DNA of 17,083 nucleotides from Planococcaceae bacterium UBA3370 (GCA_002360295.1 DEQI01000117.1:1-17083); one strand, 5' to 3'. Shown: positions 7,690-16,311, numbered from the stretch's first letter. Translations and numbers: made by a program. The notes: generated by a model not told the origin, from the letters alone.

Positions 7690-9643
7690 TTGAGTCACCT
7701 GCCTTATTTGCTCGATAATCCGCTAGTTTGTCTGACAATGATTGCTGTTGACTCCCTTGCATACCACTACGATAGTAGCTATCAGGATTAATAAGGTCTG
7801 CTCGGAAATTCGGATCAACAAAGGAATTGCCCGCCTTATCATTAATAGTTGCATCATTCATTCTAGTTAAATAAGATGGTGTGACTCCAGATTGATTATC
7901 AATATTTCTTTCCTTCATTAATGAGTCTGTAACACGGTAATCCATTGTTCGAGTTGCCCCATCATGTAAGGAAGGATCTGCTGCGCCAATTGGAGAAATT
8001 AATTTCATCTCTCCATCTCGCTCCATATAGAAACCGCTACCCTCATTCGTCTGTTGAAACTGTATGTTAGCATCAGGATATTTTGAAGCAATGTCTTGCA
8101 TGGTAATACCACCTAATCCACCTGCTTCATCTGAGTTCAATAATCGTTGACGAGAAACCCCACTAAAGCCCTCTCCAACTTTACGTCCAGTTTCACCAAG
8201 ACCTACCATAGTGCCCACAGATTCACCTACGTTACCATAAAACAAACGTTTATCTTGTAAGTTACCCATGATATTTTCAAAGCCTTTTTCTTTAGCATTT
8301 CCAACCGTATCTTTCAAACTTTTTAGTCCTGCAGCAACATTGCGCGGAGCTTGTAAAGCAAGACCGCCAATTTTTGCACCTGCCATACCGCCTAATGCTG
8401 AACCGCCTGGCCCGATAACCATACCTGCTGTAGCCCCTGTTACAGCACCCGCAACCGATGCTGCAGTTTTAGTTGCGCCCCAAATTTTCGAATTACTTCC
8501 ATTTGCAAGTGTAGCGATTCGGGACTTTCCTAATTCTACAGACTCTAGCGACTTGCTTCCTCTTAATTTATTTATACCAAGAGAACCCATACGAAGGGCT
8601 GTAGCAGTTCCACCTACCATAGAATTAGCCGCTTGTTGAGGAATAAGAGCACTTGATATGCCCATCATGCCGAGCAACATGGAACTTATCGGAAGGAATA
8701 AAACTAATAAAATAAATTTGAATATGAACCCGGATGAATCCAAAGAAATAAATAGTAAAACCATAGTAAAGTACAAAGCATGAATACTTTGCATAAAGAT
8801 TGCTCCAATAAAATCAACGAGCCATAATTTGAAGTACTTTCTTGTTTTTTCGAATAATAGCCCAATAATAACAAGACCGCCAACCATCATAAGCACCGTT
8901 ATTACAAATAAACGATAGATATACATCAAGTTTATAAATAGCATTAATAGCCATTCTGCAAATAGCATAATAATATCGCTAAAATAAAATTTATCAGCAG
9001 TAGAAATAAGGATTGAGTTACCAACACTTATACCTTGGGATGCTAGAAACTCACTCAAACTACTTACAATAGACCAGTTAAACATAAATAGATAATCTAT
9101 GCCCATCCAATAACAGACCAATAGGAAAGCAGTTATCATATACATATACATTTCTTCACCCATATTAAAGCGGGAAAAACCTACAAAAGAATAACCCAAT
9201 TTCAACCCCGAAATAAGGATAGATAATGCTAATGCAACGACGTAAAGTGAGCTAAACAAAGTAAAAATAGGATCAATTACTTTTGTTTTTATTTCTTGTG
9301 GGAACAATCCATAAGCTAGTTCTGGTTCTTCCCCATCAAACCATAAACAAAAGGGATTACCAAAAACTAACTGAGTTAATGTGTTCACACCAAAAAAGTT
9401 CCAAAACATTTCTAAAAAGTCTAAAGTATATTTTTCTACTAAACTTGCACGGTATTCTACGAAGTCATCGATTTTCTCATAAACTTCATCTTCACCCATA
9501 ACACGAGTACAGCTATTTTTTATAGTTGAAGCGGTAGAAGATAATTCCTCATCTTCTGCCGCATATACTGTTTCTGAAAAAATTACACTCACAGAAGGAA
9601 GAAGCAAGGTAAAAATAAGTAAAACTAAAATCCACTTTTTCAC
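7676..9643 (-). CDS. TrbL/VirB6-like polytopic channel protein, second tandem copy
   Basis: I set the start at GTG 9643 (655 aa) because AAGGAG lies eight nt upstream, and because the protein then begins directly with a Sec signal peptide (VKKWILVLLIFTLLL...VYA|AEDEE). A longer frame to a TTG at 9703 would place a polar tail ahead of the signal. A conserved Cys-containing motif (LVFGNPFCLW) follows, then about six transmembrane helices up to residue 340, a Gly-rich glycine-zipper-like stretch (VIGPGGSALGGMAG), and a soluble C-terminal part with QTNEGSGFYM near residue 531. The upstream neighbour (9660-12560) shares this order and these motifs, so the two are paralogs. VirB6/TrbL proteins form the inner-membrane core of the translocation channel. 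The stop overlaps the next gene, which suggests translational coupling. Confidence 0.85.
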   Translation of the reverse strand: MKKWILVLLIFTLLLPSVSVIFSETVYAAEDEELSSTASTIKNSCTRVMGEDEVYEKIDDFVEYRASLVEKYTLDFLEMFWNFFGVNTLTQLVFGNPFCLWFDGEEPELAYGLFPQEIKTKVIDPIFTLFSSLYVVALALSILISGLKLGYSFVGFSRFNMGEEMYMYMITAFLLVCYWMGIDYLFMFNWSIVSSLSEFLASQGISVGNSILISTADKFYFSDIIMLFAEWLLMLFINLMYIYRLFVITVLMMVGGLVIIGLLFEKTRKYFKLWLVDFIGAIFMQSIHALYFTMVLLFISLDSSGFIFKFILLVLFLPISSMLLGMMGISSALIPQQAANSMVGGTATALRMGSLGINKLRGSKSLESVELGKSRIATLANGSNSKIWGATKTAASVAGAVTGATAGMVIGPGGSALGGMAGAKIGGLALQAPRNVAAGLKSLKDTVGNAKEKGFENIMGNLQDKRLFYGNVGESVGTMVGLGETGRKVGEGFSGVSRQRLLNSDEAGGLGGITMQDIASKYPDANIQFQQTNEGSGFYMERDGEMKLISPIGAADPSLHDGATRTMDYRVTDSLMKERNIDNQSGVTPSYLTRMNDATINDKAGNSFVDPNFRADLINPDSYYRSGMQGSQQQSLSDKLADYRANKAGDSNEPE

Positions 9644-9659
9644 CAAAATCACTCCTTCA

Positions 9660-12560
9660 TCAACTAATGTGCTTATTACGTTTTTCAGTTTGTTGTTCTG
9701 CAAATTTTACTTTCCATCTATTACGGATTTCTCCACCGCGCTCTACCTTTTCGGCAACTTTATCTGTCGCTGTTCGAGTATCTGCACCTACTGGATTATG
9801 ATATAAGTAAGCATCTGCATTTACACGTTCACTTCTAAATTGCATATCTTGGTGGCGAGCACCTGTAGAAACATTAGCAACGTGAGAAGCGACATTAGGA
9901 TTTAATTCACTTGAAGGTTTTGTAATTTGGCCATTATCCAATGTTTTTACTTCACTTCCAACAATGTAAGCATCCGAAGTTCTCATTAAATGAGGTGTTG
10001 AGCCTTTTAAGCCGACAGTCTCCATTCGTTGATCAGAGAACATACTACTATTTGGTTTTGAAACAACACGCTCTAATGGTTCTGATGATGGGTTAGTAGA
10101 TTGACTATTATCTCCAGGTACTCCATTAGGAACGTTAGTAGTCGTATATTCAGGCTTTACGTTCATTGGACTACTAGTATCTAAATTTTCCAATGACGAT
10201 GGTACATGCGGTTGAATATTTAGATGACCATTCTCACCAGATACTCCATTAGGCACATTAGTAGTCGTATATTCTGGATTAGCGTTCAATGGACTATTAG
10301 TATCTAAATTTTCTAATGGTGATGGTGGAATATTTTGATGACCACTATCTCCATGTAATTCGTCCGCAGTATTGGTAGTTGTATATTCGGGTTTAACATT
10401 CAATGGACTACTAGTATCTAAATTATTTAATGACGAAGTTACAACAGATTGATCTTTACCCTGTACATTCATCCCATTAGATGCTAAGTCAAATGTCGGT
10501 ACTTGCCCTTTTTTCATTGCTTCATCAAATGGTAATACCGTACTTGTATCAGCACCAATAGAAATTGCATCATTTGATGTAGTAATCGGTGCTTTATATG
10601 TTCCATTCGGTTGCATTTCATATTGAAGTGATGGATCAGTTAGCTTATAGTCCATTGCGCGGATTTCACCATCTTTTAATGATGCATCAGCTGCTCCTTT
10701 TAAGCCTATTTGTTTCCATTCCCCATCACCTGTGTTCATGTAAAAACCACTACCTTCATTTGTTTGCAACCATTTCACATCAGCATTTGGATATTGAGTA
10801 GATAAATTTGATAGTGTCATTGGTTTGGCATTACCATTACCGTCTACCAATCCCATTGAAGACGACATTTCAGAGGCTAGTCTATTTCTAGAAACCCCAC
10901 TTAAAGCAAGCCCTACATTACGCCCGACTTTAGCACCTAATCCATTAAATCCAACCATACTCCCTATAGATTCACCTATATTAGCAAACGTTTCTCTTCT
11001 TGTACCGAGTGCTTGAGCATTGGCATTAGGACTTAACATTGCGCGGAAACCTGAGCCTTGTTCATTAGTAAATGATCTACCTTGTTTAACAGCATTCATG
11101 GTATTCATTAAACCAGAACTTACATTTCGCCCTGACTGCATAACAGATTCAGCAACAAAACGTCCTGCATTAGCCCCTAACATAGCTCCTCCAGGTCCTC
11201 CAACCATACCTGCCAATGCACCAATACCAGCTCCGTGACTGCCAACAATGTTTTTAGCGGCGTTCCACATTGGAGAATTTACACCAGAAGCACTTGTTGA
11301 TATAGAGGTTGCTGCACTATCATTAGCTAGACTGTTTGCCAAATTAGAAAGTGAAGAATTTGAACTATCATTAGACGAATTAGAATTTGTTAATGAACCG
11401 CCTGAGTTATATAAAGAACCGCCTCTAACTATATTTCCGGCTTGCCTTGATAACATAACCATACTGGCTAGTCCACCTACACCCGCCATTGTCATGATAG
11501 AACCTGCTTTAGAAGATGAATCCCCTATATTTAACCATTTCGAAATCATACCCGAAACTGGAATAAACATAATCATCATTCCTAGCTTAAAAATAGAACT
11601 AGCACCCGTCGATGAGAACATCACCATGGAATACAGAACTATTGCATGAATTGATTGTAAGAATACATTTCCGACAAACTCCCGCATCCATGTACCAAAA
11701 AAGGCACGTGTTTTTGCAAACATTAAACTATAAATAGCTACATACCCTAGAACGAGCAAAAGACAAATAACTACTTTTCTAGCTAAGTAAATAAAGTTTA
11801 GTAATAGAGATAAAAGCCACTCCGCAAATAATGTGACCAAAAATGGTCCCATTGTTAAGGGGTTGAAATTCCATGAAGCAACTACGGAAAGACCAGATAG
11901 ACTTACTCCATTATCATTAATGACATCTTTAATGCTTAATACCAAAGCGGCATTCATTTGAAACACAAGATTAGTAAGCATTCCATAACCTAAACTCAAA
12001 CCTATAGCAAGGAGCCACATCCATGCATCATCTGAAAAATCACTAAGTCCTCTCCCTCGAACACTACTAAATCCAAGTTTTAGTGAGGAAATTAACATTG
12101 ATAACGTCAATACTAGAAAGAATGCTGTACTAAATAATTTAATTAACGGCTCGACAATTTTCTCTCGTTCCGTTGTTGTAAAAACACCATCACTAGACAT
12201 AGAAGTTCCATCACCCGCCCAAACACAATACGGGTTTCCAAATACTAGTGTAGATAAACCATTTAAGTCCCCTATTCTAAATAGGTTTTGAGCTTGGCTT
12301 GTAACGAACTTCTCTGCCATGTTTGCATCATTCTTTTTATAGTCATCAATTTGTTGGTCCATCTCTTCTGTAATTAATGGTTCTCCACATGCAAAGTTTC
12401 CTAGAGAAAATGACTCACCGTTAGTAATATCGCTACCACCACTAGGAGTTCCTGAACCGTCACTATATTCAGGAGTAGTCTCAGCATAGAAGCCGTATGC
12501 CGTAAATGGTTGACTAAAGACGAGTGAAAAAAGAAATACCAGGGCATATAATCGCTTCAT
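9660..12560 (-). CDS. TrbL/VirB6-like polytopic channel protein with repeat-bearing C-terminal tail, first tandem copy
   Basis: The ATG at 12560 follows the VirB4 stop codon by one base and lies about eight nt from AAAGGG; a GTG at 12569 is less likely. The 966-aa product starts with a signal peptide (MKRLYALVFLFSLVFS...AYG). A Cys motif (LVFGNPYCVW) follows, then about six transmembrane helices near residues 125-350, a Ser/Asn-rich linker (about 380-420), a glycine-zipper-like stretch (GMVGGPGGAMLG), and a soluble region with QTNEGSGFYM near residue 598. Up to this point it parallels its downstream paralog. It then carries an extra segment with three imperfect repeats (residues about 704-826) before a C-terminal motif shared with the paralog. 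The expected role is the polytopic core of the conjugation channel. At over 900 residues it is clearly larger than its neighbour, owing mainly to the inserted tail. Confidence 0.87.
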   Translation of the reverse strand: MKRLYALVFLFSLVFSQPFTAYGFYAETTPEYSDGSGTPSGGSDITNGESFSLGNFACGEPLITEEMDQQIDDYKKNDANMAEKFVTSQAQNLFRIGDLNGLSTLVFGNPYCVWAGDGTSMSSDGVFTTTEREKIVEPLIKLFSTAFFLVLTLSMLISSLKLGFSSVRGRGLSDFSDDAWMWLLAIGLSLGYGMLTNLVFQMNAALVLSIKDVINDNGVSLSGLSVVASWNFNPLTMGPFLVTLFAEWLLSLLLNFIYLARKVVICLLLVLGYVAIYSLMFAKTRAFFGTWMREFVGNVFLQSIHAIVLYSMVMFSSTGASSIFKLGMMIMFIPVSGMISKWLNIGDSSSKAGSIMTMAGVGGLASMVMLSRQAGNIVRGGSLYNSGGSLTNSNSSNDSSNSSLSNLANSLANDSAATSISTSASGVNSPMWNAAKNIVGSHGAGIGALAGMVGGPGGAMLGANAGRFVAESVMQSGRNVSSGLMNTMNAVKQGRSFTNEQGSGFRAMLSPNANAQALGTRRETFANIGESIGSMVGFNGLGAKVGRNVGLALSGVSRNRLASEMSSSMGLVDGNGNAKPMTLSNLSTQYPNADVKWLQTNEGSGFYMNTGDGEWKQIGLKGAADASLKDGEIRAMDYKLTDPSLQYEMQPNGTYKAPITTSNDAISIGADTSTVLPFDEAMKKGQVPTFDLASNGMNVQGKDQSVVTSSLNNLDTSSPLNVKPEYTTTNTADELHGDSGHQNIPPSPLENLDTNSPLNANPEYTTTNVPNGVSGENGHLNIQPHVPSSLENLDTSSPMNVKPEYTTTNVPNGVPGDNSQSTNPSSEPLERVVSKPNSSMFSDQRMETVGLKGSTPHLMRTSDAYIVGSEVKTLDNGQITKPSSELNPNVASHVANVSTGARHQDMQFRSERVNADAYLYHNPVGADTRTATDKVAEKVERGGEIRNRWKVKFAEQQTEKRNKHIS
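10085..10445 (-). repeat. Three in-frame tandem repeats coding for the tail of the first TrbL-like protein
   Basis: The plus-strand marker GTCGTATATT recurs at 10141 and 10264 and as GTTGTATATT at 10378, spacings of 123 and 114 bases (41 and 38 codons). Each protein unit has the form (S/P)LxNLD(T)(S/N)SP(L/M)NxxPEYTTTN followed by a variable Gly/Asn/Pro-rich linker. The repeats are diverged at the DNA level but stay in frame, so they are protein repeats and not a CRISPR or iteron array. Confidence 0.85.
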
Positions 12561-12561
12561 A

Positions 12562-14604
12562 CTACACACCCTTTACTAAGGATGCTGTATCTATGTTTTG
12601 GTTAGTATTGATGTATTCCCACTCACTCGGCGTTGGAACACTGTAGAAAAAGACGATCTCCTTACCCGATTTTAAAATAACATCACCTTTATCCCCTGTT
12701 CGTATCATACGGCCAACATCTTCACTGAATTTGAATGTGCGTAGTATCGGGTCAACGTCTTGGTCAGGCATTTTTAAAAACGCTACATTGGACAGCTGTG
12801 CAACCACATCTCGCGCGGCATCTGAACGGTCAAACATTTCATATCGTTGTGATACGAGTGTTAATGAAACATTCCATTTACGGCCACGTGCTGAAATCAA
12901 TTTAAAATGATTCATCATACTAGGGAATTCTAGCATCATCCATGCTTCATCTTGGATAACTCGTTTTTTAGGTTTAGGATCATTTACAATGAAACGATTC
13001 CATATCCATGTCATTAAAACGTGTTGGGCTAATGGTCGTTCAATACCATTTTTCGACAGCTTAGAAATATCGAAGGTTACAATTGGAGCTTTGTCCAACA
13101 TATCAGCCGGTAGTTCCTTGCCATATTTATCCAAAACGCGTGTTTGACAGTCGAACATACCATAAGCTCTACCTTCAATAAATAAACCAACAACAGCCTT
13201 TAATTCTTCTAAACCTTTTTCATTCTCATTATCTGCCATTTTACAAATTTCGTTATAAACATCTGAGATTTGCGGCATACGAATATATTTCTTTTTCATG
13301 GTAACTTTACCATTACTATCAACATCATCAATCAATTCGTAGATAGAGTTGATATCATCCGTAACCCCTGCATCTTTATATAATTTTAATAAAATACGAT
13401 CTAAAGCATTTAACTCATACGGTGTTAAAAATGCATTATTAGAAGCCGACTCCTTCATGATTTTAAAGAACTCTATAGCTTCTTTTACTTTTTCATTTAC
13501 GTTAATTCGTTCAACCACATACTCATTAGATTGATAACGATTCATAATTTCTTTTTCAACATAAATATCCAAAGGATTAATTGTACTGTTACTTTCAATA
13601 GCAGCATCACTTCGAATACCAATTACAATACCGCCAAGAGCATATGTTAAACCGATATACTCTGGTTCAACGTCCAAAATAACAACTTTTTCAATACCAT
13701 CCATAAAGCCTCGGCCAATTATTTGTTTAACGAGAACCCCTTTACCAACCCCTGATTCACCGAAAACGCCTAAATTATAATTAGGTAATTTAGAATCAAA
13801 ATTGTTGAAGTAAATATATTCACGATTATAAACACCTATTGGCATCCCGCCCTCATGATTTAGTTTGGATGAGGCGTGTGGGAACATAGCCACTAATGCA
13901 TTAACATCTAAATTACGCTGTGTCTTTTTCAAGTAATTAGATCCTAACGGTAGAGTAGAAAGCCAACCTTGTTTTTGACGGGCAAATGCATTTAAAAGCT
14001 CAATAGACTCCCCACCTAAAGCACGTTCGATTGCTACGCTTTTTTCATTCAATTCTTCAAGGCTATCAGCATAAATGGAAGAAACGACACTTACGAAATA
14101 TAAACCATTAGAATTACTACGAATTTCATCCCGTAAACCTTTTGCGGCTCTTAAGTTTTGCATAGCACTTTCAATTTTATGATGGTCGCCACGCTTTTCA
14201 GCGGAATAGATTACTGTTTCAAATTCATCAATTTTATCCTTTAATTTTCGAACTGCGTCTGTGCGGTCATATGGCTCGACATTAACGGAGGTATCCATAT
14301 CATCACCTGTCAAAAGACCTTCTAACCAATTTAAACGTACTTTTGATGGATAACCACTAGGCTTAATATAAAACGCTCGTCCATATTTTTTTTGACCAAT
14401 ACCTGTCTGTAGTTCAAAATGATCAGGATAGAATTTGATACCTTCATTTGATATATTCTCAACAAGGGTTGGTTGGTCAATCTCATCTTCATAATCGATA
14501 GCTGATACCACTTCTGGGATAACGGCTTTCTTGAATTGTGATTTTTCTTTAACTTTCGACCGTTTCGAAGTCTTTTTCTTGAACTTTTCCTTTAGCCCCA
14601 CCAA
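12562..14604 (-). CDS. virB4: VirB4-family T4SS ATPase
   Basis: This is the cytoplasmic ATPase that powers assembly of and transport through the conjugation channel (VirB4/TraE/TrsE/TcpF class). The start is TTG at 14604 with a strong GGAGGAG site six nt upstream, giving 680 aa, a normal size for the family. After a basic N-terminus there is a VirB4-type N-terminal domain (about residues 40-250), followed by the ATPase. The Walker A motif GESGVGKG contains Lys288, and Walker B VIQDEAWMML contains Asp552 and Glu553. A downstream LTLVSQRYEMF segment matches the family's conserved Gln motif. There is no N-terminal transmembrane pair, which argues against a VirD4/TcpA coupling protein. The gene overlaps its upstream neighbour by 56 nt, and its TAG is followed after one base by the next ATG, so translation is probably coupled on both sides. 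Confidence 0.94.
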   Translation of the reverse strand: MVGLKEKFKKKTSKRSKVKEKSQFKKAVIPEVVSAIDYEDEIDQPTLVENISNEGIKFYPDHFELQTGIGQKKYGRAFYIKPSGYPSKVRLNWLEGLLTGDDMDTSVNVEPYDRTDAVRKLKDKIDEFETVIYSAEKRGDHHKIESAMQNLRAAKGLRDEIRSNSNGLYFVSVVSSIYADSLEELNEKSVAIERALGGESIELLNAFARQKQGWLSTLPLGSNYLKKTQRNLDVNALVAMFPHASSKLNHEGGMPIGVYNREYIYFNNFDSKLPNYNLGVFGESGVGKGVLVKQIIGRGFMDGIEKVVILDVEPEYIGLTYALGGIVIGIRSDAAIESNSTINPLDIYVEKEIMNRYQSNEYVVERINVNEKVKEAIEFFKIMKESASNNAFLTPYELNALDRILLKLYKDAGVTDDINSIYELIDDVDSNGKVTMKKKYIRMPQISDVYNEICKMADNENEKGLEELKAVVGLFIEGRAYGMFDCQTRVLDKYGKELPADMLDKAPIVTFDISKLSKNGIERPLAQHVLMTWIWNRFIVNDPKPKKRVIQDEAWMMLEFPSMMNHFKLISARGRKWNVSLTLVSQRYEMFDRSDAARDVVAQLSNVAFLKMPDQDVDPILRTFKFSEDVGRMIRTGDKGDVILKSGKEIVFFYSVPTPSEWEYINTNQNIDTASLVKGV

Positions 14605-15547
14605 CTACAACTCCTCCTTCCTCAACTCCATACGCAGATTCTTTATATGGAGAACCTACAAGTTCGATAGCTTCTTCTACGTCAGTCACAAACTTATCAA
14701 AATCAGGTATAGTACTAAAATCCATAGTGATAAATGGAGCTAATTTTTCGTCATCTTCAACTCTGTCCATTGGATTAATAATCATACGGTCCCGATTTAA
14801 AGCACGCTTAATTGACTCTGCAGCATCTAATGAACTTTGAACTTCTGCATGTATTCTTGCTTTACCTAATGCACGGCGAACAATTTCAGCACGAATAAGA
14901 ATATTATCAATAATATTTTTCTCTCTTTGTTCTTTAGTTAGTTTCGCTGCTTTAGATGGTTCGTAAATGTACTTAATGACGTAAAATATTTTTAACGTAA
15001 TACGAAAATCATTTTCAGTAGTTTGCTGAATATGATTTAATACATCCCGGTTATACTTAATAGCATTGTCATTGGCTCTGCTTAAGTTCTTTTCAAATCT
15101 AATACGGTCTTTAGAAAAATCTTGGCGTACAGCTTGAGCTAAAAGTTGAACAGGGAAATTGATCATGTTAAACAACTGTTGATATCCCTCTAAAATGGTT
15201 GTACGCTCTTTAGGCTGTAATAAACTGAAATTTACAAAATCGCTACTCAGGATAACTAGATATTCATTCCGTTCCCGTTCGATAATGCGGTTTTCAATTT
15301 TCTTAAGTTCCATTAATTCAACAATTGATTCAAAGGATTTATTTACTTTATTGTTCTTCTTTTTTTGAGTAGTTTTTGATTGTTCCCCTGGTATATTGTT
15401 ACCCTTCTGTTCATCAAGAAACTGCCTTCTTTTCCACCCAAATACAGGCTCATTTCTCTCCTTCCTTTTTTGAGCAATATATAAAAGGATGAAAACAATA
15501 ACAAGTACAACCAAACTCAAGGGCATTAAAACATCTAATACTTTCAA
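14549..15547 (-). CDS. Membrane-anchored VirB4-associated T4SS protein (TrsD/TraC-N-like)
   Basis: The start is taken as TTG at 15547 (332 aa), with AGGGGTG six nt upstream and 16 nt after the previous stop. An internal ATG at codon 8 has no good site. One transmembrane helix (about residues 7-26) is followed by a Lys-rich linker (to about 75) and a soluble domain. Its segment VNFSLLQPKERTTILEGYQQ, followed by NFPVQLLAQ, resembles the conserved N-terminal part of VirB4/TraC-like proteins, which in several lineages is encoded as a separate small protein beside VirB4. A long helical region and an acidic C-terminus follow; the last residues are Gly/Val/Lys-rich. The likely role is to dock VirB4 at the membrane. 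Position between the PrgI-family gene and virB4 agrees with Gram-positive T4SS loci. The family match is from memory and needs a profile search. Confidence 0.75.
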   Translation of the reverse strand: MKVLDVLMPLSLVVLVIVFILLYIAQKRKERNEPVFGWKRRQFLDEQKGNNIPGEQSKTTQKKKNNKVNKSFESIVELMELKKIENRIIERERNEYLVILSSDFVNFSLLQPKERTTILEGYQQLFNMINFPVQLLAQAVRQDFSKDRIRFEKNLSRANDNAIKYNRDVLNHIQQTTENDFRITLKIFYVIKYIYEPSKAAKLTKEQREKNIIDNILIRAEIVRRALGKARIHAEVQSSLDAAESIKRALNRDRMIINPMDRVEDDEKLAPFITMDFSTIPDFDKFVTDVEEAIELVGSPYKESAYGVEEGGVVVGGAKGKVQEKDFETVES

Positions 15548-15563
15548 TTAATTCACCCCTAGC

Positions 15564-15866
15564 CTAGTTAGTATAAATCTTCTGTGATTTTCGAAATAAA
15601 ATTAATTGTTGGATATAATCAGATAGATACATATCGTATTTTTCAATTTTTATAAAAGCTAAACTAAATGTTATGCCATTTACAACAAGAACCACCGCTG
15701 TCCGGACAAAGAAGTCCAACAAACCGGTTACAAATGGCCAATCAAAGAGTATAAATTGAAATAGTGTTACCGCCGCCAAAGGACCTACTAATATAATTTG
15801 TCGAATAGAGAAGATAGCTAATACAGTCTTCTGCTCACCCGTTAAGTCAATTGGTATATTAACCAT
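15564..15866 (-). CDS. PrgI-family T4SS membrane protein
   Basis: The product has 100 aa. The ATG at 15866 is preceded by AAAGGAG with seven nt spacing. The N-terminus reads VNIPIDLTGEQKTVLAIFS, followed by an IRQ motif, which is the typical opening of the PrgI family of Gram-positive conjugation systems. Two transmembrane segments are visible at about residues 23-45 and 50-72. A basic C-terminal tail (LFRKSQKIYTN) would face the cytoplasm. PrgI-family proteins are small inner-membrane channel components, often compared with VirB3, and are normally found next to the VirB4 ATPase and its accessory protein, as here. A U-tract hairpin lies immediately upstream, so expression relative to the pilin gene may be reduced. 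Confidence 0.88.
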   Translation of the reverse strand: MVNIPIDLTGEQKTVLAIFSIRQIILVGPLAAVTLFQFILFDWPFVTGLLDFFVRTAVVLVVNGITFSLAFIKIEKYDMYLSDYIQQLILFRKSQKIYTN

Positions 15867-15885
15867 AAAGTCGCTCCTTTTTATA

Positions 15886-15917
15886 AAAAGCGAGTGACGA
15901 ATGTGTCACCCGCTTTT
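15886..15917 (-). terminator. Partial terminator between pilin and PrgI-family genes
   Basis: The minus-strand RNA forms a 13-bp stem (AAAAGCGGGUGAC/GUCACUCGCUUUU, one G-U pair) with a six-nt loop, followed by a short U tract (UUUUUA). It sits in the 57-nt gap between the pilin stop and the PrgI start, just ahead of that gene's Shine-Dalgarno site. Since the following genes have no other visible promoter, it probably lets some transcription pass and raises pilin over the channel genes. Confidence 0.75.
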
Positions 15918-15923
15918 GTTTAA

Positions 15924-16235
15924 TTAAGTTGAAAACAAGTTAGCTAAAACATCTGATAAGAAGTAAGCACTATAGAATAATGCTGCACCTGCTACACAAG
16001 AAAATAATGCTTTCCACCATGTTCCAATGTTACGTGGTGAAATTGATCCAAAAATAATGAATAGAGCAATAATTAAAATTGCAAGTGTAAAACAAAGTCC
16101 ACCGACACCACCAACAAGTGCAATAATGTCTTTTAAACCCTTTGTTATTTTATTATCACCTGTTTGATAAATTGAATTTGTTACACCAGTACTAGTAGTC
16201 ATTAATAGAAAATTTGCTTTGTCGAATAAGTTCAT
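15924..16235 (-). CDS. VirB2/TrbC-like pilin or small two-TM T4SS subunit
   Basis: The product has 103 aa. The ATG at 16235 has a near-perfect AGGAGGTGA site five nt upstream. The frame stays open to 16292, but that extension would run through the terminator hairpin and lacks a site, so I reject it. The N-terminal 40 residues are mildly polar. Two hydrophobic segments follow, near residues 39-65 and 75-98, separated by a short polar loop (SISPRNIGTWWK). This size and topology fit VirB2/TrbC-type pilins and the similar small proteins that open many Gram-positive T4SS operons. No long cleavable signal peptide is obvious. As first gene after a strong promoter, ahead of a partial terminator, it is likely the most abundant product, as expected for a structural subunit. 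Confidence 0.82.
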   Translation of the reverse strand: MNLFDKANFLLMTTSTGVTNSIYQTGDNKITKGLKDIIALVGGVGGLCFTLAILIIALFIIFGSISPRNIGTWWKALFSCVAGAALFYSAYFLSDVLANLFST

Positions 16236-16266
16236 AATTTCACCTCCTCTCAAAAAACGAAAAAAA

Positions 16267-16311
16267 AGAACCGCAAAAGAGAGTATTTGCATACTCTTCT
16301 TCTACGGTTCT
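16267..16311 (-). terminator. Intrinsic terminator hairpin in the pilin (T4SS operon) leader
   Basis: On the minus-strand RNA, 16311-16291 pairs with 16286-16267 over 20 bp with a single bulged A and two G-U wobbles, closed by a GCAA (GNRA-type) loop. The base of the stem is AGAACCGU/GCGGUUCU, nearly the same as in the adhesin leader. An eight-U tract and a second run of six U follow, then the Shine-Dalgarno site. It lies downstream of the promoter at 16342-16370 and upstream of every T4SS gene, so without read-through the operon would be silent. The wobble pairs favour function on this strand. Confidence 0.85.

Noticed and set aside
9644..9703. A longer start (TTG at 9703) for the second TrbL-like protein.
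   Set aside because: It overlaps the upstream gene and puts a polar tail in front of a clear signal peptide. GTG at 9643 has AAGGAG at good spacing and begins right at the signal peptide.
10085..10445. Direct repeats considered as a CRISPR array or plasmid iterons.
   Set aside because: Only three diverged copies exist, spacings differ (123 and 114 bases), and all stay in one reading frame inside a coding gene.
11248..11649. Plus-strand open frame of 133 codons inside the first TrbL-like gene.
   Set aside because: Its Pro/Glu/Ala/Ile-rich composition is the shadow of Ser/Gly/Asn codons in the sense gene. No start signal or domain is seen.
12562..14604. Reading the ATPase as a VirD4/TcpA coupling protein.
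   Set aside because: It lacks the N-terminal transmembrane segments of coupling proteins and has VirB4-type domain order and neighbours (PrgI and TrbL families).
16236..16292. A 19-codon N-terminal extension of the pilin frame (MQILSFAVLFFRFLRGGEI).
   Set aside because: It would be translated from the terminator hairpin itself and has no ribosome binding site, while the ATG at 16235 has a near-perfect one.
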